Below are positions 53,577 to 64,000 of a stretch of DNA of 64,000 bases, piece by piece. The number at the start of each line of letters is the position of its first letter. Position 1 is the stretch's first letter. The stretch is from contig JAGFNK010000132.1 in assembly GCA_025769875.1 (NCBI GenBank), positions 52,071-116,070 on the forward strand, given 5' to 3'. This DNA is from Russula earlei. Lineage: Eukaryota; Basidiomycota; Agaricomycetes; Russulales; Russulaceae. A model generated the notes under the pieces. The model was not told the DNA's origin. It saw only the letters and a program-made list of their open reading frames with translations, and did no database searches. The position numbers and the translations under genes were made by a program.

Positions 53577-55300
53577 TCAGCAGAAGACAAGGCCACTAGA
53601 ATAGGGGGTGGTGCAAGTCCAAAGGGACCTGGTGCAAGGGAGGCAGTGGCATCTGAGGGAGGGGGGCTCCAAGGGGGGTTCCGAGGGTGGGGGGTTTGAG
53701 AGGACAGTTCCCTGAGGGTACATGTGTGCATTCGTGGTGGCAGATGTTGCATCAGGCTTGGCACACTTGCCTGACCATTCACCCCTGGTGTACGGATCAT
53801 CGTGAACACAGTGGTGCTTTCCCTTAGCAACACCAATGCTTTGCACTGTCAGTCCCCATGTGTCAGGGAGACTGGTCCATTGTTTTGGGCCCCATTTGAC
53901 ACCCATATGCTCAGCTGTCTCCATCCACATATGCTGATTGGGTGCAATTACCTCCTTATCAGGTAAGACCTTGTAACCTTGAATTATATTAATTGCAGCT
54001 GCCAAACTGTATTTGGTGGCCCTTGTGGCCTCAACAATCTCCGCTGATTGATTAGCATCCTCAAGCCTAGATGTGAGATTGTGTGATAACAATATGATCT
54101 CCTGTGAGAGAGATACTAGGCTCTCCCTTGGCCTGGTGGATGGGGATGGTGGGTCAGTGGATTTATTTGCACTCTCTATGGGAGATTTTTGGGTCCTCTC
54201 TTCAGGACAGAGGTGGGGAAAGTGGATGTAGATTACTGCAATGTGCTTGCAGAATCTAATCTGCAGATAATCTGTGCAATCACAAGTTGACTTCATCAGA
54301 TCGATTGAGTAAAACTCACCAGAATGGGATTGTGAAGTGATGTGAAAGCAGATCTCATTGAATTGCAAGATCAAATCTTGTGATATGCTCTTAGCATGGG
54401 TGAAAAGTTTCTGATGCCTGTCAGCCACCAGGTCCTGACCATCGAGCCTGACTTTCTGACATTTGTGTCTGTTTCAGTAATACAGCACCATTAAATGCAC
54501 TAGCACAAATAAGATTTGATTGATCCACCGATTGTGCTTGCCATCAAGCCAGTGTAATTTGAGGATGTGATGATATCTAAAAAATGATTAAGTCATCTTA
54601 TCTTTAGATCAGTTGGAACACATACACTTTGATCAACATATTGGTGTCCCCTTCCTCAAAGATATGCTGATTTTTCCAGAAAACCATGGACCACATATGC
54701 ACCACAGGCATCCATTCACACCCAAGGTAGTTCACAAAACTTTGTGGGACCTGAGGATCAGTGGAGATCTCCTCCCAGATTTGCAGAAAGTTGGCTGATC
54801 ATCTGTCTGTACCCATCTCTTGATCTTATTCCACAGATCAGGAAATTGGTTGTATTGAAGTGTGATCGCATTGCATGCAACATGGTGCCACTTGCAAAGC
54901 CATATCCGACTTCCTGGATAGGCAATCTTGAGGGTGGCAATCTGCGCAGCATCACAATCTGTCATAATAATAGATGGCTGGATAGCTGGACTGGGCATCC
55001 CTGACCCAACAGACAAAAAAGGAAATTGTGCATTGTTCCATTGGATGCCAGCATCCAGGAACAGGCACACCTATCCAGAAAAGGTAAGCATGCTAAATCT
55101 TGAGTAAATATTATGTATGCACCATGTCCCCAGTGATCCCACATGATCATGGTAAATAATAAGAAGTCCAGATATTGAGTAATATTATATGTTGTGTCGA
55201 ACCAATGAAGGCATTCCCGAGGGTGGCAGAATGCCTCCATTTGGAAAGGGGTCTGTATGCATAACACATATGCATCCTCCTGCAGATTTGACTGAGATGG
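53577..55300 (-). pseudogene. Mutator-like (MULE) transposase, catalytic and SWIM part
   Basis: Reading leftward, the catalytic-domain remnant (about 55070-54732) includes IIMTDCDAAQIATLKIAYPG and IWLCKWHHVACNAI, matching the MULE block in which an acidic residue follows MTD and a CxWH motif ends the domain. After a degenerate stretch comes MADRHQKLFTHAKSISQDLI (54428), FYSIDLMKS and a SWIM zinc finger with CDC ... CKH spacing (CDCTDYLQIRFCKHIAVIYI). A Ser/Pro tail follows to 53577. The frame is broken, so it is inactive. The N-terminal half continues beyond G4 at 60551-61402. Confidence 0.75.
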
Positions 55301-55793
55301 TGTCACAAGTACCGTCCCCTCGGACCGGACAGGCAACCAGACAAGCCTACCTGGACAAGCCTCATGATTCCCACACATTCTCATGACTCATTCAGCCTCG
55401 CATGTACCACCACTTTCCAGTGTGTTCCAGTCTCGATCGCCTCATTGTTACTCCATGTCTACTATTTGATATAGGACATACTGTCTATATAAACTTGTCA
55501 GTAGCAGAGAACAAGCCCTAAGCTTGTTCTCTTGTGAAATATCACTGGATTCAGCTTCTGGACTGTAGGCTTGCAGGGAATCAAGCAATCGTCACAAAAT
55601 CTCGTCTATCCCTCTAAGTCTTCAAACACAAAGACTTATCCCATCGACTTTCCACTCCGCAGTACACACTAGCCTTTGCTGTGTTGTCACTGAGATCCCC
55701 AAACTCTATGAGAACTCGTTGTCTCACTTGACTCTGTGCGTACGTCTCGCATGTGAAACGATTTGTCAGTGACACCACCCCCAGTCAGTGACA
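55301..55793 (+). repeat. G4 5' LTR and PBS
   Basis: 493 bp, clearly homologous to the G1 LTR but diverged. TATATAAA at 55486-55493, the 11-mer AAGCTTGTTCT at 55520-55530 (spacing 34 nt), and the complementary PBS at 55796-55807 are all conserved despite the divergence. Confidence 0.9.
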
Positions 55794-55867
55794 TTAGAAC
55801 AAGCTTAGCTCTGAACCCTTGACCCCAAACCGCACGCTCACAAAAAGAATATATTGATTTCCTTCAC

Positions 55868-57552
55868 ATGACTACAGTTCGAGACTGGAGGTACAAAAGG
55901 ACTTGCCACACCAACTGTAGAAGGACTAGCAGCCCTCAAATGTCCATTTGAACTGCTCCCAGATCAAGAAAAGAATGTTCCCCTCCGTGACCTTGTTCGA
56001 CGATGGTGTCGAGTTTTTTACCATTACACACAGACAACGTACCCTGGAATGGCTACTATGTCATCTGGAAAGGTGCCAAAGTAGCCCTAAGTCACATCTA
56101 CGGGCTGTGGTTCGAAATTGCAAGATGCAGCAACACCTGGGAAGCGATGTGTGTCGCTCGCCCGGCCTTCAGGCTTGCACAAAGCCCTCTTAGAGGTATC
56201 AACCTCACCACACTGATAAACTCTGGAGAACCTGTTCCTAGCTCGAAGGCCCCAAGCCACGCACCAACGCCTGGACCCCTTCCACCCACCGATGCTCTGA
56301 TGGAGCTCAAACCCACGACGATGACAAATATTTTCGCCACCACCGCCGAAAACCCGACCAGTGTCATCCGGAACAGCACAGGCCCCACTTTGCCCTTCAT
56401 TCACAGGATTCAGAGGACGCGGAAACCGACCTCTGAGCCCTGACCCCGATGAATTCTTTGGACAAACCAACCACGATCACAACACACGCGCACCCAACAA
56501 CAGAAAACTCGAGGGAATTCCCCCTGAGTTTTTCAATGGTGACCGTGCGCGAAACACATGCATTCCTGGTCACGTTCAATAGGTTCATGTCTATGAACCA
56601 TGACAGCAAAATTGCTAAAGACCCAATTAAGAAGTGTGCCTATTTTCTCTCACTAATGAAAGGACCTAAGGTCAAAGGATGGCTTGAGGCCATGGACCAA
56701 TGGCTCAAAGATGTACAAGTCAACCCCACCAACATACCACTCAGACTTACCGCATGGGAAGCTATGCGACAACAGTTCCATCGCACGTTCACTGACTATG
56801 CAGAACATGAGAAGGCCCAAGACAAACTCAAGGAACTGAAGATGAAAGATGGCCTTCTGGACGACTATGTATCTGAATTCCAACTGTTGACAAGACACGC
56901 TGGGCTCGATGTAGATGAACCGACAGTCATGAGACTGTTCACTTGGGGACTCCCAAGGTCCCTAGTCAAATTGTGTCTCGACCTCGAAGACCCCACATTG
57001 TTTGTGGATTGGGTCGCAGCGGCACAGAAACACCACAGGGTCTGCATGCACAAACGTGCAATTTTGTCTGACCATTCCAGTACATGCAGACGAAATTTCA
57101 ATCAACCCCAGAATAACAGACCCTAGGGACGACTCGTTAATTCGGCCTGGGCCAACCACAGGAACAATCAAAACAACACCACACCCACACGACCATGCCT
57201 CCCACTGCGCGATCCAAATGCGATGGACACCAGCACAGGCGCTGCACGCAAAGCAGTTACCAAGCCGAGAAACAGAAACATCGAGAAGAGGGAAGATGTT
57301 TTCATTGCTCTCTTTGAGGACACCTGGCTCGCAACTGCCCCACAAAGCTGAAGCACAAAACGACTCGCGCACGCGCCGCCCGATGTGACGACCATCACAT
57401 CCAAATCCTCCATTGTAGAGGTAATCGAAGAAAGCACAGCCAACAAACTCGCAAAGGTGGCAAAGGCACTTTTGGTAGAGGAAAGGGAAGCCTTTATTAG
57501 AGCCCTGACAGGAGATGGCAAGGACAAAGAGGAGGATTTTTCGGACGCTTGA
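55868..57552 (+). pseudogene. G4 gag
   Basis: ATG 55868 (MTTVRDWRYK) is followed by early frameshifts. Recognisable parts are ALSHIYGLWFEIARC, EGIPPEFFNGDRARN, KGWLEAMDQWLK, FHRTFTDYAEHEKAQDKL and the knuckle CFHCSL.GHLARNC spread over two frames near 57300-57345. It ends at TGA 57550-57552 ten bases after GGATTTT (57534-57540). A TAG at 57124 stands where G1 has W. Confidence 0.8.
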
Positions 57553-60550
57553 GCATAACAGCGATTGCTCGAGCTTTAGGTATCAACTCCATGTACAAGT
57601 CTCAAAGAAAGTCAATATCAGTGATGACTACTATTTACATTGGATCGAACAAAGCCAAAAAGAAAGCCCTAATAGACAGCGGGGCTACAGAATGCTTCAT
57701 ATCTCCCAGAGTGACAAAGGAACTACACCTACAAACCGAAAAAATTAATCCCAACCAGAAATGTCAAGAACATCGACGGAACACTTAAACCGTTTAGGAA
57801 AAATCACCCAAACCGTCCAACTAGAACTGAAAACTGCTGGGACAAAAGCACACACACCAATTCCTGGTCACAGACATAGGACAAGACGATATCATCCTAG
57901 GATATCCATTCCTAGAGTCAAACCACCCAAGAATAAATTGGTCTAAAGGAACCATCATGGGGAGAGTCACCCTCAAGGGAAACCAGGAAACTCCAGCATG
58001 GATCAAGGCACTGACGGACTGGGAGGAAGGCGATGAACTATGGCTACAAACCCAAATACGTAAAACCACCATAGCACAACAACTAGCGGAATCACAGATA
58101 CAGGACAAACCTAAAACCTGGCAAGAAATAGTTCCCCATCAATACCACCAATACGGACAAGTATTTATGGAACAAGAATCAGAAAGGTTCCCTGGAGCAA
58201 GAAAATGGGATCACACCATCAACCTAAAACCAGACGCCCTGACAACAATCAACTACAGAGTATACCCCCTTTCATCTAAAGAAAAAGAAGAACAGGGGAA
58301 ATTCCTTGAACAAATTTACAACTTAAACGAATAAGAAGATCCAACTCACCATACACTAGTGGATTCTTTCTATAAAGAAAAGGATGGTAAATTTCAACCA
58401 GTACAAGACTATAGAAATCTAAACAAATGGACAATACCTAATGTATATCTGTTATGAACCAAGGCCAGGTCCTGGCCGTAGATTGTCCTATTTCACTCAA
58501 GAGAGACCTCTCTCACTTTGCATTGCCGACTCCCTTCCATTTTCTGGGCTATCCCTCCTACGGTACAAGATATCGCTATTGCAAAGGCACTATAACATGA
58601 CCAGGCACCCGTTTCCTAATCGGGTAATCATCGCGTGGCAGCCACATGGCCACCCAGCCACCAAGGACCCGAAACAGCGGCACAAACTCTTAAGAACTGT
58701 TGCATAAATCATCTGACATCATCAAGGCTCCAATGACATCATGGCTGACTGAGCGACTCCACAGTGACCTCATAGGCTCACTAAGCGCTCCACAGTGACA
58801 TCATAATGATGTCATCGCTCCACAATGATCAGTAATGCGCTCAGTAAGCCTGAAACTTGACACAAGCAAGTTTATGCCTCTGTAGTCCTATTGGATGGTA
58901 CCAAAGAGTCTAGAATAGTCCCAGTTCTTTGTAATCGACCCTGTACACTATATATAAGCCCCAATGAAGCATGGCAGTCGTCAGACTGTCCATTTGTGAT
59001 ACTCTCATCTTCCTGGGTACTCCCCTGTGACCACTCAGTCTAAAGATTCCCCTTGCCTCCAAGGTACTCTTTAACAACCGCCTTGTTTAAAGCCCCTCGC
59101 TACACTGGCCTCCAGCCTTCGCCTCTGTCTCTTGCAACACCTACCAGTCCCCCATCTGGTACCTCCCTCGTCATTTGGCTCGTCCTCTTGTTCAACGCTG
59201 CCTTCACCGCGTACCATCTGTCCGACCCTTGCCCACCTGCTCTTGAGTCCTTAGTGATCAGCAGTACGTGTCTTGACAATATCCACTACCCTTAATCCCA
59301 GAACTTATCCACGCCTTAGCAGGGAAGGAACTCTTCACCAAATTTGACGTTAGATGGGGGCTACAACAACATTCAGATCAAGGAAGGAGACGAGTGGAAA
59401 GCAGCCTTCAAGACCAGTGATGGGCTGTTTGAACCTACAGTAATGTTCTTCGGACTAACGAACTCTCCAGCTACCTTCCAAACTATGATGGACAACATTT
59501 TTCAAAAAGAGCTCACACAAGGATGGTTGAAAATCTATATGGACGACATCATCATTGCCACAAAGAATTGATGAAACAGAACACGCATCTAAAGTCAACC
59601 ACATACTGTCCAAATTGAAACAACATGATCTCTATCTCAAGCCAGAAAAGTGTCAATTCCACAAAAGAAAGGTGGAATACTCGGAGTAATCATAGGAGAA
59701 GGAAAGATAACTATGGACTCCGTTAAAGTCAAGGGAATTAAAGACTGGCCAACTCCATCAACACTAAAGGAAGTCAGAAGCTTCTTGGGATTTTGTAACT
59801 TCTATTGAAGTTTCATACCCAACTTCTCTATAAAAGCCAGACCACTAAACAACTTAACAAAGAAATATAAACAATGGGAATGGACGACAAAAGAAGATCA
59901 GGCCTTTCAGATCCTAAAAGAAACCTGCATATTCTACCCGGTACTTTGCACCCCAGAATGGACAAAACAATTCATTCTAGACACCGATGCGTCAGGGTTT
60001 GCCATCGGAGCAGTCATATCCCAAGAGTATGAAGACGGTTTACACCCAATCACATACTATTCTAGAACATTATTAGATGCAGAAAGGAACTATGATGTGC
60101 ATGACAAAGAACTGGCAGCAGTAATTTTTGGATTAAAAAGTGGACGACCATTCTTCCTAGGAGCCAATAAACCAGTTAGAATAAGGACGGACCACAAAAA
60201 CCTCACCTACTTCAAAGAACCACAAAAATTAACAGGACGACAAGCCAGATGGATGCAATACATGCAAGATTTTCAACATCACCATGGAACACATCCCTGG
60301 ACACACACACACAATTACTAACACACTTTCTCGTCGCAAAGACCTTAACAAGGGGGTAGAAGAACAAAAAACCACGTTACTACCACCCAAAATCTTCGCA
60401 CAAAAAACCTACCTACCAGACAAACCTGACAAACGACAAGAAATTCTAAGACAATTTCATGACACCCCCTTTTGCAGGACACCCAGGAATAGCTAACACC
60501 TGGGACTTAGTCAAACAACACTACGAAGGACCCAGATTACAACAATTTGT
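57549..60550 (+). pseudogene. G4 pol, truncated and interrupted
   Basis: Protease LIDSGATECFIS (about 57669), RT up to IPNVY, LTR-V copy E (58450-59278), then the rest of RT (KTSDGLFEPTVMFFGLTNSP, IYMDDIIIATKN), RNase H (DTDASGFAIGAVISQ, KSGRPFFLGANKPVRIRTDH) and the start of the integrase zinc domain. Multiple frameshifts and a few stops are present. It ends at the truncation at 60550. Confidence 0.85.
58450..59278 (+). mobile_element. Solo LTR-V, copy E, in G4 pol
   Basis: 829 bp, TGTTATGAACC to GTCTTGACA, target duplication ATATC (58445-58449 and 59279-59283). It splits the RT codons for NVYPL. Confidence 0.94.
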
Positions 60551-61402
60551 AGGCTCACATCCTGAAGTGAGATGAATTGGTCTCGGCTGCCATCAGGCGA
60601 TGAATCCTGAATATCGTGTACCTTTCAATTCATTAGGTTAGCAATTAAAAATAAATTCAATGCACACTTACTATTTCCTGTGGATCAACCTTCCTTTACA
60701 ACAAGGATCTAATTTTATCACATGCTATGCATGACATTTGTGTGTAAGCAAGATTAGCCATTCCAATTTCATGATCATGCTCACTTGCATATTGTCTGAG
60801 AATGGTAGGGCACATCTGTGTAAGATTTGATGACTATTTGGCAATGGCAACCCATCTTCTTGATCTTGGATCTCCATGTGCAATCAGGGTGCTTCTTTAC
60901 ATAATGCGAAGCTCCCCCAGATAGTTGGCAGGAACAGACAAAAACCTTTTTTGTCCATCCCTGCCCATGCTCAGTGCTGGATGTAATCAATTCAATTGCA
61001 TGAGCAAGTTCTTCTTGCTGGCACCATGCATTGAAATCGGCTGCTGTTGGCCATTCCATGGGGTATCCACCATGCTCCCGGTCATAATTAACACCTCCCT
61101 TCTTTCCAGAATTGGCAATGATCTTTGAAGGGGCATGCCTGAACTTTAAACATTTTGTCACACAAGGGGCACTCAGGCTGGAAGCAGCAGATGGAGTGGA
61201 TGGGGCAGATGATGCACCAGTCAATTGGAAACAGGATAACATTTGTTTTTGATTTGGTAGGGGAAGAAGGTAAGTAGTTATGTTACTGTTAACTTGCTTA
61301 TATGTGTAATTTAATGCATGATTGAACCCCTGATTCTCTTGCTGACCCAATTGCCTTTTATGGTAATTCTTGATCATCCAACCCACCACTAAAGTCAAAA
61401 GC
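60551..61402 (-). pseudogene. MULE transposase, N-terminal DNA-binding part
   Basis: The minus-strand frame 61398-60781 encodes, near its end, EWPTAADFNAWCQQEELAHA, IELITSS, KKVFVCSCQLSGGASHY, PDCTWRSKIKKMGCHCQIVI and KSYTDVPYH. This Cys-containing arrangement with GCxCxxxxK resembles the N-terminal FAR1/MULE zinc region. It joins the catalytic and SWIM parts at 53577-55300 across the G4 insertion. The segment 60551-60780 shows no clear coding. Confidence 0.65.
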
Positions 61403-61876
61403 TGTCACCAACTGGGGGCAGTGTTGCTGACAAATCAGTTCATGTGCAAGACAAGCACAGCGAGTTTGAGTGAGACACTAAGTCTTGTGAGTTTTGGGGA
61501 TCTCGGTGATGATAATGCCAAGGCAATTATGTACCACGGAGTGGAAAGACTATTGAGAAGTCTTCACATTTGAAGACTTAGTGAGATGGGAGGTTTCTCG
61601 AGGCAAATGCTTGATTACTTGCAAGCCTACAAGATCCAAAGCAGGAATCCAGTGATATTCACAGGAGAACAAGCTTGAGGCTTATTCTCATTAAGTAGCA
61701 GTCTTATATACATGTAGAATACTATATCAAATAGTATTCACAAGGTAGCAGTGAGGCAATTGTACTAGAACATGCAGGAAACAGGTGGTACATGCAAGGT
61801 TGAATGAGTCATGGAAATGCACAGAAAACATGAGATGTGTCCGGGTAGGCTTGCCTGGTTGCCGGTTCTTGTGACA
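61403..61876 (-). mobile_element. Solo LTR of the G1 family
   Basis: 474 bp in minus orientation, TGTCACCAAC to CTTGTGACA, target duplication AAAGC (61398-61402 and 61877-61881). It is diverged from G1 and G4. It lies at the upstream side of the MULE gene. Confidence 0.92.
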
Positions 61877-62454
61877 AAAGCTCATGGCAGCCAGATCATC
61901 ATAGAGGCCATGGGCCATGCTCACAATTTGTGGATGTCGCAAGGTGGCTATGGCCATGCCTGAGTTGTCGTCATTGTTGCCACTCCAGTGACACAGGAGG
62001 AGAGGGAAATGGGGCCAGAGGGTGTAAGCATCAGGGGCCTGCTTGGGAAGAGGGGACCAGGGTGGAGCAGAGGGGAGGGGAGAGGAAAGCATGATCCACA
62101 CCACACCACAACCCCTCAATGGATTTGCAAGAGGGGTGAAACCAAAAATGCACCAAATCGGTGTCTGTGCCACACAAAACCATCATCACTTGCCAGGACC
62201 GGGCGAGGGATTTGCAAGAGGGGAAAACGGCCCATTGTGGGCCCTTGAAATCCCCAAGTAGAGAGCAGGGTGGAGGAGAGGTGAGGGGAGGGGAGAGGAA
62301 AGGATGAAGTGAAATGGAGCATGACCCCTATTTTCAGAAAAATGAAAAAAAAGGGAGGGGGGACTCAAAAACACACAAAATGTCCAAGACCATCATCAAC
62401 TCCTTGTGAACATCTTGAACTGAACAACAGTTGAAGGATGGGGGAGGAGGGAGG
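61877..62454. other. Purine-rich sequence without a gene
   Basis: It contains 61911-61985, which resembles 52391-52438 plus 53267-53310 in the same orientation, and a short direct repeat GGATTTGCAAGAGGGG (62121-62136 and 62208-62223). No protein-like frame was found. Confidence 0.5.
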
Positions 62455-62839
62455 TGTTGAACTGGAACCCAAATGGATCAAAGAAGGCAAAGACCTTCAT
62501 TACAAGGTTCTAGATCCACTCATAGATATTCTATGTTAGACAGAACTGTAGTAGTTACGCATATGGGACTAGGGTTACCCATACTACGCTATCTATCACA
62601 AGATGCAGCCTATGCTGCATCTAGAATGTTTCCACATCACATGTCACTGTGTGCACAATATAGTGGACACCTTTAGTCACCTCTTTTGGTCTTAGGAACA
62701 GCCCTGGGTCATAGAGGTATAAATACCATACATGTAGATGAGTATACATATCACTCTACAACCCAATATCACTTGAGCATTAGCACAACCTCTAAGGTGG
62801 GTTGCTTGGCCTGTTAGCTGTGCTCTATGCTGTGCAACA
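62455..62839 (+). mobile_element. Solo LTR-Z, copy 2
   Basis: 385 bp, TGTTGAACTGG to GCTGTGCAACA, target duplication GGAGG (62450-62454 and 62840-62844). It is closely similar to copy 1 at 30041. Confidence 0.93.
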
Positions 62840-63053
62840 GGAGGAGAGTGGGGCGGGAGTTGGATAGAGGAGATGGGAGATGGGGGGGGAGGACAGAGGA
62901 CAGGACAGGACAGGGATGCGGTATGCGTCTTCAGCGCAAATAGGGGCCTGCCATCCGGGGCCGACTGGGGACCGCCCGATTCGTCGACTCTCCCACCCCC
63001 TTCATTTTAGACAAGACAAAGCTGAAGCTTGTAATATAGTTGATTGATTAGTT

Positions 63054-63603
63054 GATATCAGCCATACATCAATTGATGAATGATGGTATGAAGCACCACA
63101 GACAACTGATGCATGGAACTCAGTCAATACCGATCTTGTGGTTATCAGGTGGCATCCATCTCATGATTCTCTTATGAAGAGAGAGATAAATGCCATGGAA
63201 CAGTTCTCCAGCTGTGCTCCTCCTATTCATTTCATACCTGGTACTGGTTACCAACTCTGTTTCTACATCTTCTCCACTGCCGTCCTGTTCGTGCTTCGAT
63301 ATACTTCAATAACTTCCACTTTAAATCAACAATGCACTCTTCCACAGTTTTTGCCATTCTCTGCTTTGCCCTTGGTGTTACTCCATCCTTCGCAGTTCAT
63401 TCAGAAGAGTGCGCCGACCTCGTCAAACTCAATTGCATCCCTGAAGTTGACTTTATGTTGTAGAGAACACCACAACAAACCAGTCGGAGGACCGAGATTG
63501 TGGGACTCTCGTCGTCCTCCTCGCGCTGCTCATGGGAATATAGTCCACATTCCCTACGACCCACTGCCAGGGCAGCCGTCGGAATATTCCGGGCCACCGA
63601 TGA
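63054..63603 (+). repeat. Right copy of the duplicated secreted-protein locus
   Basis: Direct repeat of 14938-15512. Differences include a CACCACAGA insertion near 63093 and loss of a ~40-bp stretch relative to the left copy. It marks the right edge of the transposon island. Confidence 0.85.
63332..63463 (+). CDS. Small predicted secreted protein, copy 2
   Basis: 43 codons with the same signal peptide as copy 1 and mature sequence VHSEECADLVKLNCIPEVD. The stop codon position is the same. The downstream alternative frame (GPRLW, IPYDP, SEYSGP) is also retained. Retention of the reading frame in both copies, despite several substitutions in the surroundings, favours a real gene, but the number of changes is too small to prove selection. 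Confidence 0.5.
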   Translation: MHSSTVFAILCFALGVTPSFAVHSEECADLVKLNCIPEVDFML

Positions 63604-63663
63604 GCCCTCCGGCGCTTCGGGGGACCCTACACACAACGGACAGGAATGGATAAGTCCAGTCCA

Positions 63664-64000
63664 CTAAAACTCAACTCAGTGGTCAATAAAGGTGAAATAT
63701 ATTGACCACTGAATTGACTCAGCTCAGATTACAAATTATTTTAAAACAATTGATTGATTTGTTGCCCTCTCCTCATGCATCGCATTATTGTAAATATGTC
63801 AACCCAAACAATTAGAACTTAGTCAAATGCTTAAGAGAGGCAGCTCAGTGCCCAAGTTATGTAACCTAAGATGCAACATGAGTCGCCCCGAATCACCAGG
63901 GGGATCATATACACTTAATTTGCCTGATCAATTTAGCCTTAGCAGACTCGGATAAACTTAACACAATGGCGTATGTTAATACATGGATTTAATTGAATAA
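63664..64000. other. No gene seen
   Basis: AT-rich sequence with a short inverted motif (TCAGTGGTCAATA at 63678-63690 and TATTGACCACTGA at 63699-63711) that could form a hairpin, such as a terminator or a small repeat. Nothing else was recognised up to the window end. Confidence 0.4.

Larger units (their letters stand above)
55301..60550 (+). mobile_element. Gypsy element G4, truncated relative of G1
   Basis: It starts with a G1-type 5' LTR and runs colinear with G1 through gag and pol, but stops in the integrase zinc domain (ACAATTTGTA at 60541-60550, equivalent to G1 37579-37589). The rest of integrase, ORF3 and the 3' LTR are missing. It lies inside the MULE gene. The left flank is GATGG; no matching right duplication exists because of the truncation. 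Confidence 0.9.

Noticed and set aside
17050..62839. CRISPR array or bacterial integron-like interpretation of the repeats
   Set aside because: Repeats are long, dispersed, have TG/CA ends and 5-bp duplications, and lie among intron-containing fungal genes.
1..64000. tRNA, rRNA or other structural RNA genes
   Set aside because: No cloverleaf or rRNA-like sequence was recognised by eye; a tRNA scan would be needed to exclude a short one.

Overview
The window is nuclear DNA of a filamentous basidiomycete, most likely an Agaricomycete. The left 16 kb is gene-dense. Its genes have many short GT-AG introns, long serine/proline-rich tails and an F-box protein of the agaricomycete type. The other 47 kb is mostly a nest of LTR retrotransposons plus DNA-transposon fragments (Plavaka/CACTA-like and Mutator-like). 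The species cannot be named from the sequence.

Layout. 1-190: 3' end of an unidentified gene. 711-2211: Mad3/BubR1-type spindle-checkpoint gene. 2346-5336: Aip1/WDR1 actin-disassembly factor. 5852-7289 (minus): C2H2 zinc-finger regulator. 7949-8740: intron-rich unknown gene. 8879-10867: F-box protein. 12159-14580 (minus): MFS permease of the Dal5-like anion:cation symporter type. 15251-15382: tiny predicted secreted protein inside a ~0.57 kb block that recurs at 63054-63603, so the two copies bracket the transposon island.

Island. A Copia remnant (16601-18690, minus) is followed by an old Gypsy element, G2 (18742-51262). G2 was hit repeatedly: solo LTR-W in its 5' LTR; a Plavaka fragment carrying a DUF6532-like gene in gag; solo LTR-Y in pol; solo LTR-V and LTR-Y (the latter holding solo LTR-Z) in its third ORF; and, in its 3' LTR, a palindromic pair of LTR-Y sequences. 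The left arm of that palindrome received two complete Gypsy elements, G1 (33193-40554) and G3 (40740-49398, minus). G3's LTR then received another LTR-V. Nearly every insertion has a perfect 5-bp target duplication visible, so the nesting order can be read directly. Right of G2, a Mutator-like transposase gene is split by G4, a decayed relative of G1. Further solo LTRs lie at 52439, 58450, 61403 and 62455.

Biology. Three Gypsy lineages (G1, G2, G3) share chromodomain integrases, pol in the -1 frame of gag next to a conserved GGATTTT/GGGTTTT heptamer, and extra ORF(s) downstream of pol. G1 and G3 also have a primer-binding site complementary to an 11-nt sequence 34 nt downstream of the LTR TATA box, the arrangement expected of Tf1/sushi-type self-priming. 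G1 looks young: its two LTRs differ by substitution only at CpG sites, and gag and ORF3 each carry a single in-frame TGA where CGA is the likely ancestor. In-frame stops elsewhere in the island are also mostly TGA, which points to methylation-linked deamination as the main inactivating process.
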